Shown here one piece after another: positions 36,172 through 48,847 of a stretch of 64,000 nucleotides of DNA. The notes under the pieces are model-generated. The model did no database searches. It was not told the DNA's origin and was given only the letters and a program-made list of their open reading frames with translations. The stretch is from positions 16,430,001-16,494,000 of the forward strand of contig OX387606.1 in the NCBI GenBank assembly GCA_947568835.1, written 5' to 3'. The position numbers and the translations under genes were made by a program. Positions within the stretch are counted from its first letter, which is position 1. The number at the start of each line of letters is the position of its first letter. The stretch is from Protonemura montana. Its lineage: Eukaryota > Arthropoda > Insecta > Plecoptera > Nemouridae.

Positions 36172-37583
36172 ATTACAGAAAATAAATGTTGATTTACACA
36201 AATTTCTCCAAAAAACAAAAGAAATCGTGCAAAAATATACGATTTCAAAGAGATAGTGAGCGAAAGAGTTTTTTTTTTGCCTGCCTTATTAAGAAATGTC
36301 AATCCCTGTCAAATTTTCGAAAATTCTTCTAAAGCTTCTAATGTGTGGTGACAAAATCACAAAAAATTTGAAAGAAATCAAATGTACTAAAACTGACGAG
36401 GACATTGTCACCGCAGTACCTATCTTCGGATTTGAAAGCAACCGAACAAGGTGAACAAGTGTAAGCTAGAGCTACGTTAGTGAACTAATTCAAGTAATTA
36501 GTGACACAAATTAGCATTCGCATGTTCATTTCTGGATCAACTAGTGTTGATCCACTCGTGCCTCTGAATTAATTTACTGAATTAATCATGCAGCATTAAA
36601 TATGACGCTCTTCGTGGGTAAAATTAAAAAGCCAGTTGACACAAAAAAGTAATTACAGTGTGAGTAATTTTAATTTTTAATTTTTATGCAATGTTTTATT
36701 AAAATGTTAATCCCGAAGTGATCAGTTCAGTTTTCATTCAAGTGCAAGCAATTTACTCATTTATGGACGTGTTAAGGGAGGTACGAAGGTTTTTTTTTAA
36801 TTTTTTTCGTAGATCGAAGCTTCTCGAAAACTTGTGGGGGGAGGGGGTACTGGACAATGCTTAAGTAACGATGCTTTCCAAAATCATAACAGAAAATGTA
36901 TTCTTAAATATCGATGTTTATTTTTAACCAATGCCGTAGAGCACCAGATATTAAAGTTCCCGAAATTTGAAACATGCGTTGAAACAGGTGCATTACGCAC
37001 GCATTCGCAGAGAAAAACTGGTAGGAAAATTTCCAAATTTGCGAACGCATGTAAATGCCACGGTGCCTCAAGGCACCTCCCCAAGGCACCACCACTGGCA
37101 CCTCCACCAATAGGAAAAGCCACGCATTTTTTCGGCTAAAAATAATATCTACGGGTTTATTTATTTTTTTCAAAAATATATTCTAAAAATGTGATCTGTT
37201 TTTTAAATAGCTTTTGAATATAGTGCGATAACCTCTGATTTAATTGAAACAAAAACTTGTAGGTTATGACCAGCTTTATTACATCTTATCAATTCGGCAT
37301 TCAATGTCTTAATATCGTAATGTCCCGACTTATCGATAGATGTATTACAAGAACCAGATAGCGATGCTACGGAAATAAAACATGATCAATTTGGATATCG
37401 CTAAACCGCTCCACCAGAATACAAGGGCAGTGAAATTACAGAGAATCGAGCTCGTTTTGGTCACTTCTTTATTAATCATATTTTATCCGCTTGTGAAATC
37501 AATTAAAATACAAAACAGATAAATTGAGAGAAAAAAGTATATTTGATAGTATACTTACTATCACTATATTATATTACTATCTG

Positions 37584-37607
37584 TGTAGGGGCTACACAGC
37601 CCCTACA
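37584..37607. repeat. Perfect 10-bp hairpin
   Basis: TGTAGGGGCT and AGCCCCTACA separated by the 4-base loop ACAC, in AT-rich sequence. It may be a remnant of a transposon end. No direct repeats were found around it. Confidence 0.7.
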
Positions 37608-37864
37608 TACAGTACAAACTATCTATACACTTCAAAATGGAGATACATTTTTTAGTAATCTTTTCAGTAAATTTCAGTTCTATTTTATATTCAGTTTCTA
37701 TTTAAGTTCTGAAATCTTTTCAGTACTTGAACTGTTTTAAGTTAAATAAAACAAAAATGCCAGTCACCAGATCGAACCTCCTCCGCTTCGTGGTGAAAAT
37801 TGGCCGCTAGGCTTAGTAAATATGTAAACATGCGAATGCGTTTTGCGGCGTGGGACTGGTACCC

Positions 37865-37889
37865 ACCCACACACACACACACACACACT
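37865..37889. repeat. (CA)n microsatellite
   Basis: A run of about eleven CA dinucleotides in noncoding sequence. Confidence 0.9.
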
Positions 37890-39839
37890 CGCAGCACAAA
37901 CTTATCAGCATTCTATCCCTCCAGCTATGAATTTACAGTTTGTAAATATGATTGAAAATTTCTGCTGTAGCTTAACAATACGAAACGAAACACGCCAGCC
38001 GAACATAAATATTTTGTTTAGATAGCTTCCAGCCCTATCCCTTGGTACTGCAAACAAGACCTTTCAATCTTCCCACGTGCCCTTGCACGGCACCATACAA
38101 CCTTTGAATTTCCTTTCGTGCCCTTGGATGGCACATTCCCTTAAAATTACCCGCCTGTTATCGAATTTTCCCTCCGGCCCTTCGATTTCTCATCATGTTA
38201 TTGGTTTCCCCATTGCTCCTGAATTTCCCCCCTTTTTTGGATCTTACGAAGAACGTTACGAACCACGTTCATGGAGAGGTGGTAGAAATCAACCTTCTTT
38301 TTCCTCTTGAACAAGAAAACCACGTGTCCATCTCAAAGCGTGGACTGTAAGAGCCTTGAAACTTGCAGATCCTGTTTCGTAGCAACGTGCAGACCTCTTT
38401 GAGAGTTTCTTCTTTCCATTTTCTTCTCCTTTTACCTTATTATTTTCTCTAAGCTTTTACTTTTCTGCAATATAGCAGCATTGGTTGCAGCACGACGTAG
38501 GGAAGTTTAAAAGTATGCCGTTCTTTTCTTGCAAAACTGTTTTCTTTGCCGCTTTGCAAGAAAATCCGATACGACTGCTGCGCGTAACCGAAACTATAAA
38601 TGCATTTTCAGAGTCTGTCTCCAAATAAGCAAAAACACTCGCCGTATTATAGATATAAGTATCAACAGCAGTGTATATCTACAGTGAGGAAGCTTACACT
38701 GGAGGACAATTTTTACTCCGTGTCGGCAAAATGCTAGGATAATTGGACATAAACCAACACTTATCCGTTTATTGTGTATTTTATACCTGAAACTGTCGGT
38801 ATGACTGATTTTATCAATGTTTCCATTGTTGCTTTGCTTGGTTCAACCGTTGACTTAAGTCCTAGAAAACCTTCACGGCTGTTGAATACATTATGAAGCC
38901 GCCTAAGCCGTCACCATCGTCATTTAAATTATTAAACCGTAACAGGTGTATAGAAAAAGCAAACCTCTTGCCAGTTTTTTAATTGCTTAACATAACAGTA
39001 TCATGAGTTACAAGTTGTTTAGATACAAACATTTTTGCAGCATGTTCGAAACTAGGTTGATCACTAGTGGCATTCGAAATTAGATGAAAATAATATAATT
39101 CAGAAATAATTCCTGGATGTTTGAAGCATAAATCTACTCAATAGTAGTAGTACCTGCAAACGTAATATTATGATAATAATTTCGTCTAGCCCACTCTCGA
39201 GACGATCGATTCACATATATGTTGAAAACGGGTCTAAGGAACGTGGAATTATTCGAGTCCAGCACAGTACAGTACAGTCCCACATGCCTGGATTGCTATA
39301 GGCCTTTCCACTTTCCACTGCTGGAAGGTTCCTCCGGATGCTCCCAAACAAACACTTCCAAGGCTTCCACTATTGACTCAATCGCCTTGTATTCGAAAAC
39401 AATTTATGATTAATAACCAGTTAATTGGTTGGTTGCTTGATTGGTCAGTTAGTCAGTAAGTATAACTCCGATTAGGTTAAACTACTTTAAATACAATTAT
39501 TGTGTGTACTAGAGTTAAGCCCTGTGTACGATGTGTTTTCCGAAGTTACTAAAATATCTAAACCAATATTTAAGATTAAGTATTAAGTATGATTATGTAA
39601 GGTTTAAGATTAAGTGGCACCTCCACCGAAGCTTAACTGGCTATAATATTCCAGCTAATAATCCGATATTAAGTTTTAATTTGGAATTGCGTAACTCGAG
39701 GATTTAGTAGAATATTGTATTGGCTCTTATAGACTTAAACCATATCAAAAATCCACATTGTGGATTATAAAGACGTGAAGTTAGACGGACACAGATGTCC
39801 ATCCGTATTTAAAAAATATTCACTTTCATTACTAAATAT

Positions 39840-40125
39840 CGCCTAAAACACAAAAACATACGAAATACATCAAATAAACACCGCACAAGAAGTTCGCAGA
39901 CCCAGCACGCAATTTTCGTGTCCGCCAACCCCTCGAACACAAAATCATGCAAAATACATAAAGTATAGGCCACACGCGAAGTTCGTGTCACAAAACACAT
40001 ATTCATACAACATACATAAAGTATAGGCCACACGCGAAATTCGTGTCCGCCTGCCCTTCGAACACATATACAAAATATATGAAATAAACACCGAACGCGA
40101 AGTTCGTGGCCGCCTCCAGAGTAAA
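39840..40125. repeat. Degenerate tandem repeat, about 57-70-bp unit, four copies
   Basis: Four diverged units sharing ACATAAAGTATAGGCC-type spacers and the core CACACGCGAAGTTCGTGTC, itself partly palindromic. It lies inside the 1.9-kb insertion. The long minus-strand open frame at 39809-40201 is a by-product of the repeat and not a credible protein. Confidence 0.7.
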
Positions 40126-40417
40126 ATGTACCCAGCACTACACTTTCACAAAGGGTAAGTGCATCTATCGGAACACTTTCAATGAACACACCCTTAGACA
40201 CTTCACATCATCAACTTGACATCGACACCTTATATTACAACCTTAGCAAACTTCAAATTAGGGAATTGAGGTACTATTAGATGCAGCAGATTCGCCTGTA
40301 TGCGTAGTGATACTGACATTAAGATGTACTAAGTATCGTTGTCCCGTATAGGTGTGTAGAACGATATAATAGGATATAGTGTATCGTAAGTGTAATTGAA
40401 GAGTAGTGTGATATTGA

Positions 40418-40715
40418 TCGCAAGTCTTCGGTGGAGTAATATTTGTGATTTCAAAAAATGACAGAGCCGCATGTGTTGTGTGGCTAGTGGGCAACGTTGT
40501 TTAGTACCTGTGTACTATGTGATAGAAAGTTTGTATAGTAGAGTGGATATGTAGCGTTCCATGGGTGAGTGAAATGTGTAATATTAGTGGTATTAAAGTG
40601 TAGTTTAGAAAGGGTTCGCAAGCCTTTGGTGGAGCAATTTATCTTGTGCCGTACGTTCAGGGTGCCTCTTGGTAAACGTTGTCTGGTATGCGTTGACTAT
40701 GTGAGTGGGGTGTAA
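40418..40715. repeat. Two diverged copies of a 200-bp repeat
   Basis: The strings CGCAAGTCTTCGGTGGAG and CGCAAGCCTTTGGTGGAG begin units about 200 bp apart, each continuing with a GGGCAACGTTGT / GGTAAACGTTGT block and a CTATGTGA block. It is part of the 1.9-kb insertion. Function unknown. Confidence 0.6.
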
Positions 40716-41996
40716 CGTATGGAAGGGCCTAGTAGTAGTAAGTATAGCATTGTGGATGTGAAGCATGGAATGGGATGTAACGTATGAAAGGGAAGATAAT
40801 CCACAATGTGGATTTTTGATATGGTTTGTATTTCACTTCTTTTGGTAATATTAGTTCGTGAGCAGTATTTATAACGACGGACTCTCTGAAAAGATATGTT
40901 GAGATATGGTGAGTTTGAAAATGTGAGGTCCTTTTTATGAATGTTGTGTCGTCGAGTGAATGCTGATTGCATGTTGAACCGTGATGATTGATACGTATTA
41001 GTTGTCTAAGCATTTGCATTAGTATGATTGGATGTTGTATAATATTAGATCAGTATTAATTCCTTTTTAATTTCAACTTTCTAAATGGATTTAGCAATAG
41101 CTTAGTTGTTGCCAGTTCGTTATTGAAGATGTCTATTTCAGTAGGTAGGTTTAAATGATGATCTTGATCATTGCAGATATGTTTGGTTGAAGGGTATGAG
41201 GGTTTTTTTTTCGGTTTTTAATGTATGTTCCAAATGATGATTTTGTATCTGTTATGATTGGTGATGTCATACCGGGCAATTGGATTTTCTTGGAAGATTC
41301 CGCATCAAGTTGTTCGGGTAGTTGACATAGTTCAAGTGTGAGTTGACATTGACGATAATGCATGTGTGATAGTGAATGTAACTTCGTGCTCTTGAAGACT
41401 TGTGTAATTTGCGCAACGTGCCAGTTTTGACAGTTTGAACTTCCCGCTTAGGGGAAGGTAGGTACCGTTTGCATTGTACTTTATTTCGTGTATGCGGTGG
41501 TGTCATCTAGGTGATCGTAATGAAATTAATATTTGACTTGCTTGGTTGTATCGTAATTATTAGGTAAAGTGTATGATTTATTGACATTTGCTTAGTAGAT
41601 TGGTCGCATAGGTAGTTTGTAAAATTGGCTCTTATAGACTTATTTAAAACGTATTTATTTAGAATTATTAAGACTTAATTAGAACTTGTTCTTAGGAGGA
41701 AATTCAATTTATTTAAAAATCGACAGCTATTCAAATATATGGTTGACCATTAAGGTCTAGCTTACTGATCTGTATTATAAATACAATTTCTTATTAATAA
41801 TATTTCTGATTATGGTTTTGGTAATTATGAAGTGTTGTTATGCAAATGGTTGTGCAAGATGCAAATTTATGATTTAAGAACGGCAGGAACTATATGAGTC
41901 TAATATTGAGAGCGAGATGATGAATCGCTTGAGAAAGTCAGCAAAACTATTAGCTCATTCTTATAAAAATCACTAAAATCCTCTTTAAAAGGTCTT

Positions 41997-42069
41997 GTCC
42001 AATTAGCTCAGGTTGGTTGGAGCGACACCGTGACAGGTGGAGATTGGGATTCGAGTCCCCGGGAGGGCA
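41997..42069 (+). repeat. tRNA-like sequence / SINE head
   Basis: A 73-base stretch with tRNA layout: A box TAGCTCAGGTTGGTTGG, perfect D stem GCTC/GAGC, B box GGATTCGAGTCCC and a T arm. The acceptor stem has about four good pairs of seven, and the anticodon loop is six bases instead of seven. This degeneracy argues for a tRNA pseudogene or the 5' head of a tRNA-derived SINE rather than a working tRNA. No poly(A) or clear SINE tail is seen downstream. Confidence 0.55.
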
Positions 42070-45000
42070 CTTATTATTGAGAGGTAACAAGGATTAATTT
42101 TTTTCAGCCCAACCAATGTCGTACGCGATGGTAAGATCAATGTTGTAGTAAAAAAACATTTAAGTCGAACTGTTTTTTTCTTTTGCAGTTCTGATGAAAA
42201 TTCATATTTCATATTCGTATTTAAACAAAGTTTAAAATCTTGCTAAGAACAGATGAAGTAAAACATAAAAAAAAAACTCTGAGAATTAAAACAGGTTTAT
42301 AAGTTTTAAACTCTAACCTACTCTTTTCTAATAACCGTGACACCAGAATAGGTCGGTCGTTGTGTGTCTGCAAAATTTTCCTCGATATTCTCCTTTAAAA
42401 AGTTGAATAATTATAAACAAAAAAAATTAAACCCCCGTTCCCCTCACGTACTCAAATATTTTTAAAGTGAATTGTGAGGTCTACTAAATCAGGGTCAAAT
42501 TTTTAAGAAATTAGTAGTCAGAAGGGATCTTCCTCCCTTAGCGTTATGCCTCAAATGTGAATGGGTGAGCCCTGGGATAATCAACGCATGTAATGCTAAA
42601 CTGTCTAAAATAATGAAAATATGTGTTGAAGCAAGTCCTTGTCTGTGTTATTTTTATCGACTTAGATAATTCAACTTCGATCATTTTTGCTTAAGCCTAG
42701 ACATTTTTTAAGTAGTATCACAGGTAGTATCTAAATTAATTTTACAGAACTCGTTGAAAACATTTTTTTGGGTGGCGGTAGTCGTATTATTTTTTATTAT
42801 TTACAACAAGTTGTAGTATCCGCCGCTATTTCAGGAGACATAAAAAATTTCTGAACTTAAATCTGCTACGTTTTAGAAAACAATTCACAAGATAGTCTTT
42901 TCTTGATTCAATTTTTCAAAAAACAAAAATTCAATTTTTGAAATTCTAATAAATGCTAAAAAAGTTAAAAACACTTCAAACACTTTTGCAAATATGTTGA
43001 CCGCACTGAGTTGTATCACTATAAAATACAGATTCGCAAGTTTTGTATTCCGGAGATATTCGCATTTTTCTAACTGTGATTTTTGGGATTTTGTGATTTT
43101 TTACGCCTTAATTGCCTTTTTATTGCTCGTCAATGCTTTTTCTTCACGAATGACCAATATATCAATCTCTCCAGCCTCTTTCACAATGGACTTAATGTTT
43201 TGTGCCACCTGTTTGTATGATGCCAGCTAGATGCACTAGCAAATACTTGCACACCACTTGATTCAAAACGCTGCTCGATCATAACGTCGAGTATTCGTTC
43301 CAGAAACGTACTCTAAAGAGCGGTGAATTTCGACACTTGACTGAACTGCCGAGAACATTTTGCTACTCAAACACTTCACAGTTGAACAACCATTGTTATT
43401 TGCGAGCGTGCGATGTTCGTTCTCTTCTCACAGTGTAAACTTATTATGCATATCTGTAGCTTCTTCTCGGTAACCGCGAAAATTAATAATATAGAGCGTA
43501 CATTTTGAAATTACTTCACTCGAAAAATATGGCATTCTTTTCGATGGTTTGTGGGATGCTAATTGTGTTTGAACAGCGAATTCTACTTCTTGTGTCTTGA
43601 CAAATATTTTAGCTGGAGCTCTGCATGCCTCGCAAATTATCTCGCAAATTTTCTTCAGAATATAACAAGTTTTTATACCCTTTTGGTTGGTTTACCTTTC
43701 CATGCTTGGTAATAATAAACTAGACTGCTTCATGTGGAATAAGAATAAGAATACAAATTTTGATTTTATTTTTTAAGTATTAAACTATATGTAGGTACTA
43801 CTATAAGTAGTATACTGCTAAAATAAAATATGGTGACATGTCACGATGTTAGCGGTCTCATCGCCTCCATAACGCACCAAGACATCTATGTGACCTTGGT
43901 CTCGGTAACTTTTTTGTGACATTGTTTGACAATCTTCCGGCTGTTGAGTTTTTACTTAACTGGTTCATTCGCGCTCCTGTTAAAACACTGTCCCCGCGAT
44001 AAATACCAACTGTTAACGGCTATACCAACAAAAATGTTAGCTCCCAGGGATGGATTTACTGATATTTCGAGTGTAAGGAAACTTTATTCCGTTATTTCTC
44101 ACAGATTAATCCCGTTTAAGAATGATTTACGCTCAATTAATCCTCTAAACGATTGATATGTGTGTATTGGTATTTTGAATTGTAATTATTTCATTGAAGA
44201 GGTTTGTTAAAAAGAACTACCGCAACACCATTGGGTGCTTCAATCGTAACAACGTGCTGCCGGCTCGTTTGCTCAGCATAAAACGTAATTATTGCTATGA
44301 CTTACTACAACCCCAATGGCAACACCACATAAAATTAATTTCAAACAGGGAGTCGACCAATCCACCGTGCAATTTCTTGAGGTCCTTCATCCAAGTAGAT
44401 ATCGAGAAGACTATGATTTACGTTGGATGCTTGCATCTGTTTATTTTGTCGTCTTCATATATCATACTCTTATTACATTTTAAAAGACACTTAATAACGA
44501 ATTCGTATTAACGACTGAAGTTTATTTGACATGACACCCTTTGTGGTCGCAGTAGACTTTGCAACCAGCAAAATGATATATGAGATTTCCACAAGTTTGA
44601 ACCACATTATAGCGTAGCATAGATGCAATACATAGCATAGATTGTAGCATACATTGTAGTTTGTACCGTAATGCCCATATGAAGTGAACTATAAATTTCT
44701 CGTGATTCATGAGTTCCCCAAATAGTATGAATCAACTTTGAAGAAAACGATCTTGTGTATTTGTTTAGATTTCCAAACAACATTTGAAAAAACAACAAGG
44801 TAGATCCAAACCTGAAGAAGTGAATATGTGATCTCTATTTGAACTTCGATTTGTCGTAGGGATAAATGGAACGATATCTTTCAGTCTGGTTCATGTATGA
44901 TTCTAGCCGCCGTGTGATTCTTCAAAAGAAGTAATCGAAATCGTAAATTGGAAACAAGTCGATTGAATTGTAATGTTCATAGGGTGAATGTTTCAAATTA

Positions 45001-47436
45001 GAGCTTCAGGGAATTCGGGCCTGGGAGACGTTGATCGTCCGTGAAACCGGCTGAAATCAATTCAAATAGTCGATTCCAGGCTGATTCAGTGAATCAGAAA
45101 CACAGTGCTATTAGATATTGTCAATTTAAAGTTCAAGTATGCAATTTGCATATGTAAAGTTTCTCAAATAGCTGCTCATCAAAGTAGTATTAAAAATCCA
45201 ATTATTTCATAGAATATTTATCCTGCTTCCCGCTTTTACCAACAAGCGTGATTAAAAAATGATTTCAACTTCAGTTTTTAACTTTTCAAGTTCTCAGCTT
45301 TAATTTCAGAAGACATACGTTATGCATCCTGGTGGGAGGTAGAGTTAATATCCTAAACTAAATAGAGAAAGGAAGACACGGTGGTTGCTTACCCGAGAAC
45401 ATGCTCCAATATCTTCCAACTCGGTCTTTCTAAGAATAAGATGACACATGAAGTGTACGTGAAACAAGTAGAGTCTTGATCAGCTTCAATGCATCTCGGT
45501 TTTGTGCACGAACTGTTTGGCAGTGACACCGTGACACTGTGCCCATGGAGCAGGAGCAAGGAGTGGATTACGTAAAGTAGACCATACAAAAATCAGTATG
45601 CAGCCCGCTAAACGAGCGTGAAATGACTCAAGATTACCCGGGTTCGATCTCGTTCGGTTACCTGCACGTATCAAAATTGTAATTAGCATAAATTCTGTCG
45701 ATGTTTGTTATTTTGAAATGTATGAGGAGTTAGTTTTGGTGTTAGAGGACTGCCAGATGAGTGAGACCTTTTGAGGGTTACGTTCGTGTGCAAGGAAATT
45801 CAAACTAAGATGAAACTTTTCTAATCATTTTCACGGGGTGACAATTCGGAAAGTTTCAAATGAAATACTTAAAAAGAAGGATTAGATGTACGTAGCTTTG
45901 CGCGTATTGAGTACATGAAAATAGTAAAACCAGAAGAGTATATTGAGCCCCAATTGAGGTTGGTTCAAAGAATTTGTTAGCTACGAGCGTTTACTCTCGG
46001 TTTGCTGCGTGTCTTATTTTGTCTAAGATTTTCTCTTGCGCAGCTGCTGCACATGCCCTAAAAGAGCAAAGAAGTCTTCGTGTGCACTTAAGATGTCAAT
46101 ATGATAGCAACTAGCAATTGACAACACAATCCACTACAGGTCTCCGAAAATAGAAAATAAGACCCACGGGTTTGAGTTCTTTTAGTGGCAGTTTTGTCAG
46201 TTTAAATTCCTATATCGTCTACGAACGGTATCAGAATAACGAATGAGCAATTGAATAATGCCGTGCATCTCGCAGCGAACGGGGAACTGACCTTTCTTTC
46301 TAAACTGCCTGAATTTTTAAAAAAATTGTCCTAATTCAAACAATTGTACACATTTGTATGCACCCAATCGGCAGGAATGTATTATTTTAGAAACCTGCAC
46401 TAGTTTCTTAATTTCTGTACAATTGAACTGGGTTTATATCAAGCCCTTCATTGAAATTCAGGTCAGTTTGTTCTTTATCGGAAATTAAAAGAGTTTTCGT
46501 TTCTTCGGTCAGCAAAAATTCGCTCAAATATAAAACAATTAAATTTGAAATTGATGAAGTTCCGTAGATATCATTAAACTTTAGTTACTGTTCGATGCAG
46601 TGTATTTTTCTTTTGGTTAGGCGAACAACTACATGCTCAATTCTATAGCAAGATTCAGTTGAGCCATGATTTCAGCTTCGGCGAAGTCGTTAAACTTTCC
46701 GGACGAAAAAGTTCGAAACGCGAGTTGCAACAAATCTATCAACTTTACATTCGATTTAAACTGAACTGTTTATTTATTAACAGATCTAAGTAAGTTTTAT
46801 TCAACGAAGATTCGTGAAAATTACCAATTAACGAAATTTCCATCGTCCAACCGAACACACAAATTACACCAGCACCAATTATGCTTGTGTTTGCATTTGT
46901 TCCCTTGAGATCTCACGGCATTACTGGATCTTATTATACTATAGTCAGGAAGAAATATTTCAAAAGATGTCTAGAAATAAAAGATCTCGAGTCGGAGAGT
47001 ACAAGCAGGCAACACTCCCACTTTAGACTGGTTGCCAAGCTGGGAAATTCCTGGGGCGCCCGGGGCGCGTGGTCAAAGGGGACGCGCGCGCCCCCGCACT
47101 TGAAGACATTTTTTTTTTTTTTCCAAATCCTTCCTCACATCCTGCACTCTTATTATCATTGTTAATACGTGTAATTTTATATCGATAACTGCAAACTAAC
47201 ACAAGTTTTTGTAAAAACTTCCACATAAGATCGAATTTTCTCCCACGTATCTCGTAATCTTCTGCTTTTTTAGCAAAACCTAATTTTTTTTGTAATTTAA
47301 TTTTCAAACTTTATTTTTTGAAAATTTTTTTTTGGAATGTTTTTTTATTTTTTTATAATTTATTTTTTATAGTTTTTGAACTAGGGCTTTGTGAACGTAA
47401 TTTGAGTATCGTTGTAGATGAGCGGAGGCTCGAGCT

Positions 47437-47452
47437 GGGGGGGGGGGGGGGG
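47437..47452. repeat. 16-base G homopolymer
   Basis: An unusually long G-run in AT-rich DNA, able in principle to form a G-quadruplex only between strands or molecules. Its length in the assembly is likely to be unreliable. Confidence 0.8.
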
Positions 47453-48020
47453 AGCGACTACTTTACCAAACCCCCTCATAATTCTAAAGCCACTTTCACC
47501 AAAAACTCATCGATCTTTTTCGTGTGCCATGAAAACAATTCCAGCGTATTTCAACAATGTAATTTCAAATGTTACTGCATTTCCGTGATGTGAATTTTGA
47601 TGAAATATGTACAACGCGAACAACATGATATCTCCACTGCTGACGAGAGGTTGATGAGCAAGACGAGTGAAGTTGTACCCATCTCTTCAACCTATCTTCC
47701 GAACAGAACCATGTCTGTATGATGGTCATCCATTCAATACCTGACCCGTCACAGTGTTGCTTAACGTCTGTAAGCTTCGAGAACCGGTGTCCTGCCAATT
47801 AACCACATACGTAATTTATACAAGAATTTAAAAAATATGATGTGCATTGTCTGTTCTCTTCCCAAAAAGGTAGATATTTCTAATTGGAGGCACCTTTGTT
47901 CTTTTCTTCCATATCCCTGGCCATAATTTGAGAAATGATGAAACCGAAATTGTCTGCACGAAAACTGACAGATTAACAACAACAAAAATCCGGCGTCCCA
48001 TTAAACGACCACACCGTTCA

Positions 48021-48845
48021 GAGTTGAGTTGAGTTGAGTTTAATGATCAGTCTTTTTTTTACAACACAAAACGGTTACAATATGGTTTTACCTTTGTGAA
48101 TTAAACAGTGTTATGGTTTACATAAAATCGAATCAACAATTTTCTTTTCTTACATAACATTATAAGAAATACAATTGAAATACAAATACTAATTTAGTTT
48201 ACATTGTGATTATTTCTGACTCAACAAAATGGTTACAATTTGATTTCACCTTTGTGAATTAGTACAGTGTTATGGTCTACATCAAATCAATTCAATAAAT
48301 AATATTATACAAATACAATTAAAATACAATTATAAATTGCATAAAGAATTGAAATAATTTTAATTTGCATAAAGAAAATTTCTTCTGCTTTGTATCCATT
48401 TAGCTATCTCTAGCGTTTTATTTCTTGGTTCAAGTTTTCCCAAGATATTTTTGATTAACCAAATTTGTTCAAATACATTCAGTGTTTCCTTGTTTCTGTG
48501 GTGGGTGCATGCTACGTTTAGTCTGTAGTTCAATCTAGTTAGAAACAATCTCAAGTAATTTGGTGGCTGACTGTCTGTTTGGAGGGATCTAAGGTATAAG
48601 AAGTAGATGGTACTTTTACCCAAAATTAACAGGAAATTTCCTAAGTTGTGAGAGGAAGATTGTGGGTTTGGAAAACCTGTGATTATATCTTCAGCAGTGA
48701 CGGCCTTCTTGTTTGTAAGAAATTCCAGCTTTTGTGTGAGAAGACTCCAAAGGGGCTTTACCATTTCACATTCAGTAAACATGTGAAATAGTAAACCTAT
48801 TTGATTCCTGGGACACCCTTGGTGTCCCAGAGAGAGAGAGACAAC
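48021..48845 (-). mobile_element. 5'-truncated LINE (non-LTR retrotransposon), 3' end
   Basis: The minus strand encodes the C-terminal end of a reverse-transcriptase ORF from about 48838 down to a stop at 48360. A Cys-His motif, GCPRNQIGLLFHMFTEC, is followed by MVKPLWSLL, the zf-RVT arrangement after the RT domain. The reading frame is open over all visible codons. The 3' UTR has an internal duplication (48063-48141 and 48223-48302) and ends in four AACTC pentamers (GAGTT x4 on plus, 48021-48040), a short tandem tail of the kind many LINEs use. The 5' junction is near 48845, where a (GA)n tract meets the next repeat. Clade not determined. Confidence 0.75.
48808..48830. repeat. Perfect 10-bp hairpin inside LINE
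   Basis: CTGGGACACC and GGTGTCCCAG with a 3-base loop, within the zf-RVT coding part of the LINE and next to a (GA)n tract at the truncation point. It may mark where the element broke off. Confidence 0.75.
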
Positions 48846-48847
48846 AA

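Larger units (their letters stand above)
35087..39718. other. Noncoding stretch upstream of receptor exon
   Basis: No conserved exon recognised on either strand. It should be intron of the receptor gene if the TM1 exon lies farther right. It holds the 65-bp direct repeat, paired CRE sites, a (CA)n tract and a hairpin, listed separately. The region 38.04-38.31 kb has loose 40-bp periodicity (CGTGCCCTTGNANGGCAC twice). Confidence 0.5.
39738..41623. mobile_element. 1.9-kb insertion with 19-bp target duplication
   Basis: Flanked by the perfect 19-bp direct repeat ATTGGCTCTTATAGACTTA (39719-39737 and 41624-41642). Its left end carries a 32-bp sequence (39737-39768) that recurs in perfect inverted orientation at 40796-40827. 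Each arm itself contains the palindrome AATCCACATTGTGGATT. The body holds short tandem repeats (39.84-40.12 kb) and a two-copy 200-bp repeat (40.42-40.70 kb), with no recognisable transposase or reverse transcriptase. A long target duplication points to a retrotransposition-type nick rather than a typical cut-and-paste enzyme. The internal inverted repeats suggest a nested or chimeric element. Family unknown. Confidence 0.6.
41643..48020. other. Noncoding stretch
   Basis: No conserved exon recognised. Apart from the tRNA-like sequence at 42.0 kb, there is a GC-rich patch at 47041-47100 (CGCCCGGGGCGCG and GACGCGCGCGCCCCC) followed by a T-run, a 16-base G-run at 47437, and CATAG-type short repeats at 44.60-44.66 kb. 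The GC-rich patch and G-run may be transposon ends, but I could not pair them. Confidence 0.5.

Noticed and set aside
36834-37173. Open frames in GC-rich CACCTCC/GGTGCC repeats
   Set aside because: Low-complexity strings opened several overlapping frames on both strands. No family is recognisable.
38077-38310. 77-codon plus frame ending EERYEPRSWRGGRNQPSFSS
   Set aside because: It overlaps a loose 40-bp repeat. No promoter, splice sites or homology were evident.
39809-40201. 130-codon minus-strand cysteine-rich frame
   Set aside because: The reading frame is produced by the tandem repeat units and the residues simply repeat with them.
45389-45689. Minus-strand frame ending EHVLG before a donor, considered as the missing receptor TM1-TM2 exon, and a plus-strand B-box-like GGGTTCGATCTCG
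   Set aside because: The peptide lacks the conserved NYY-x-SLAVSDLL region of TM2. The B-box-like string has no matching T stem or A box.
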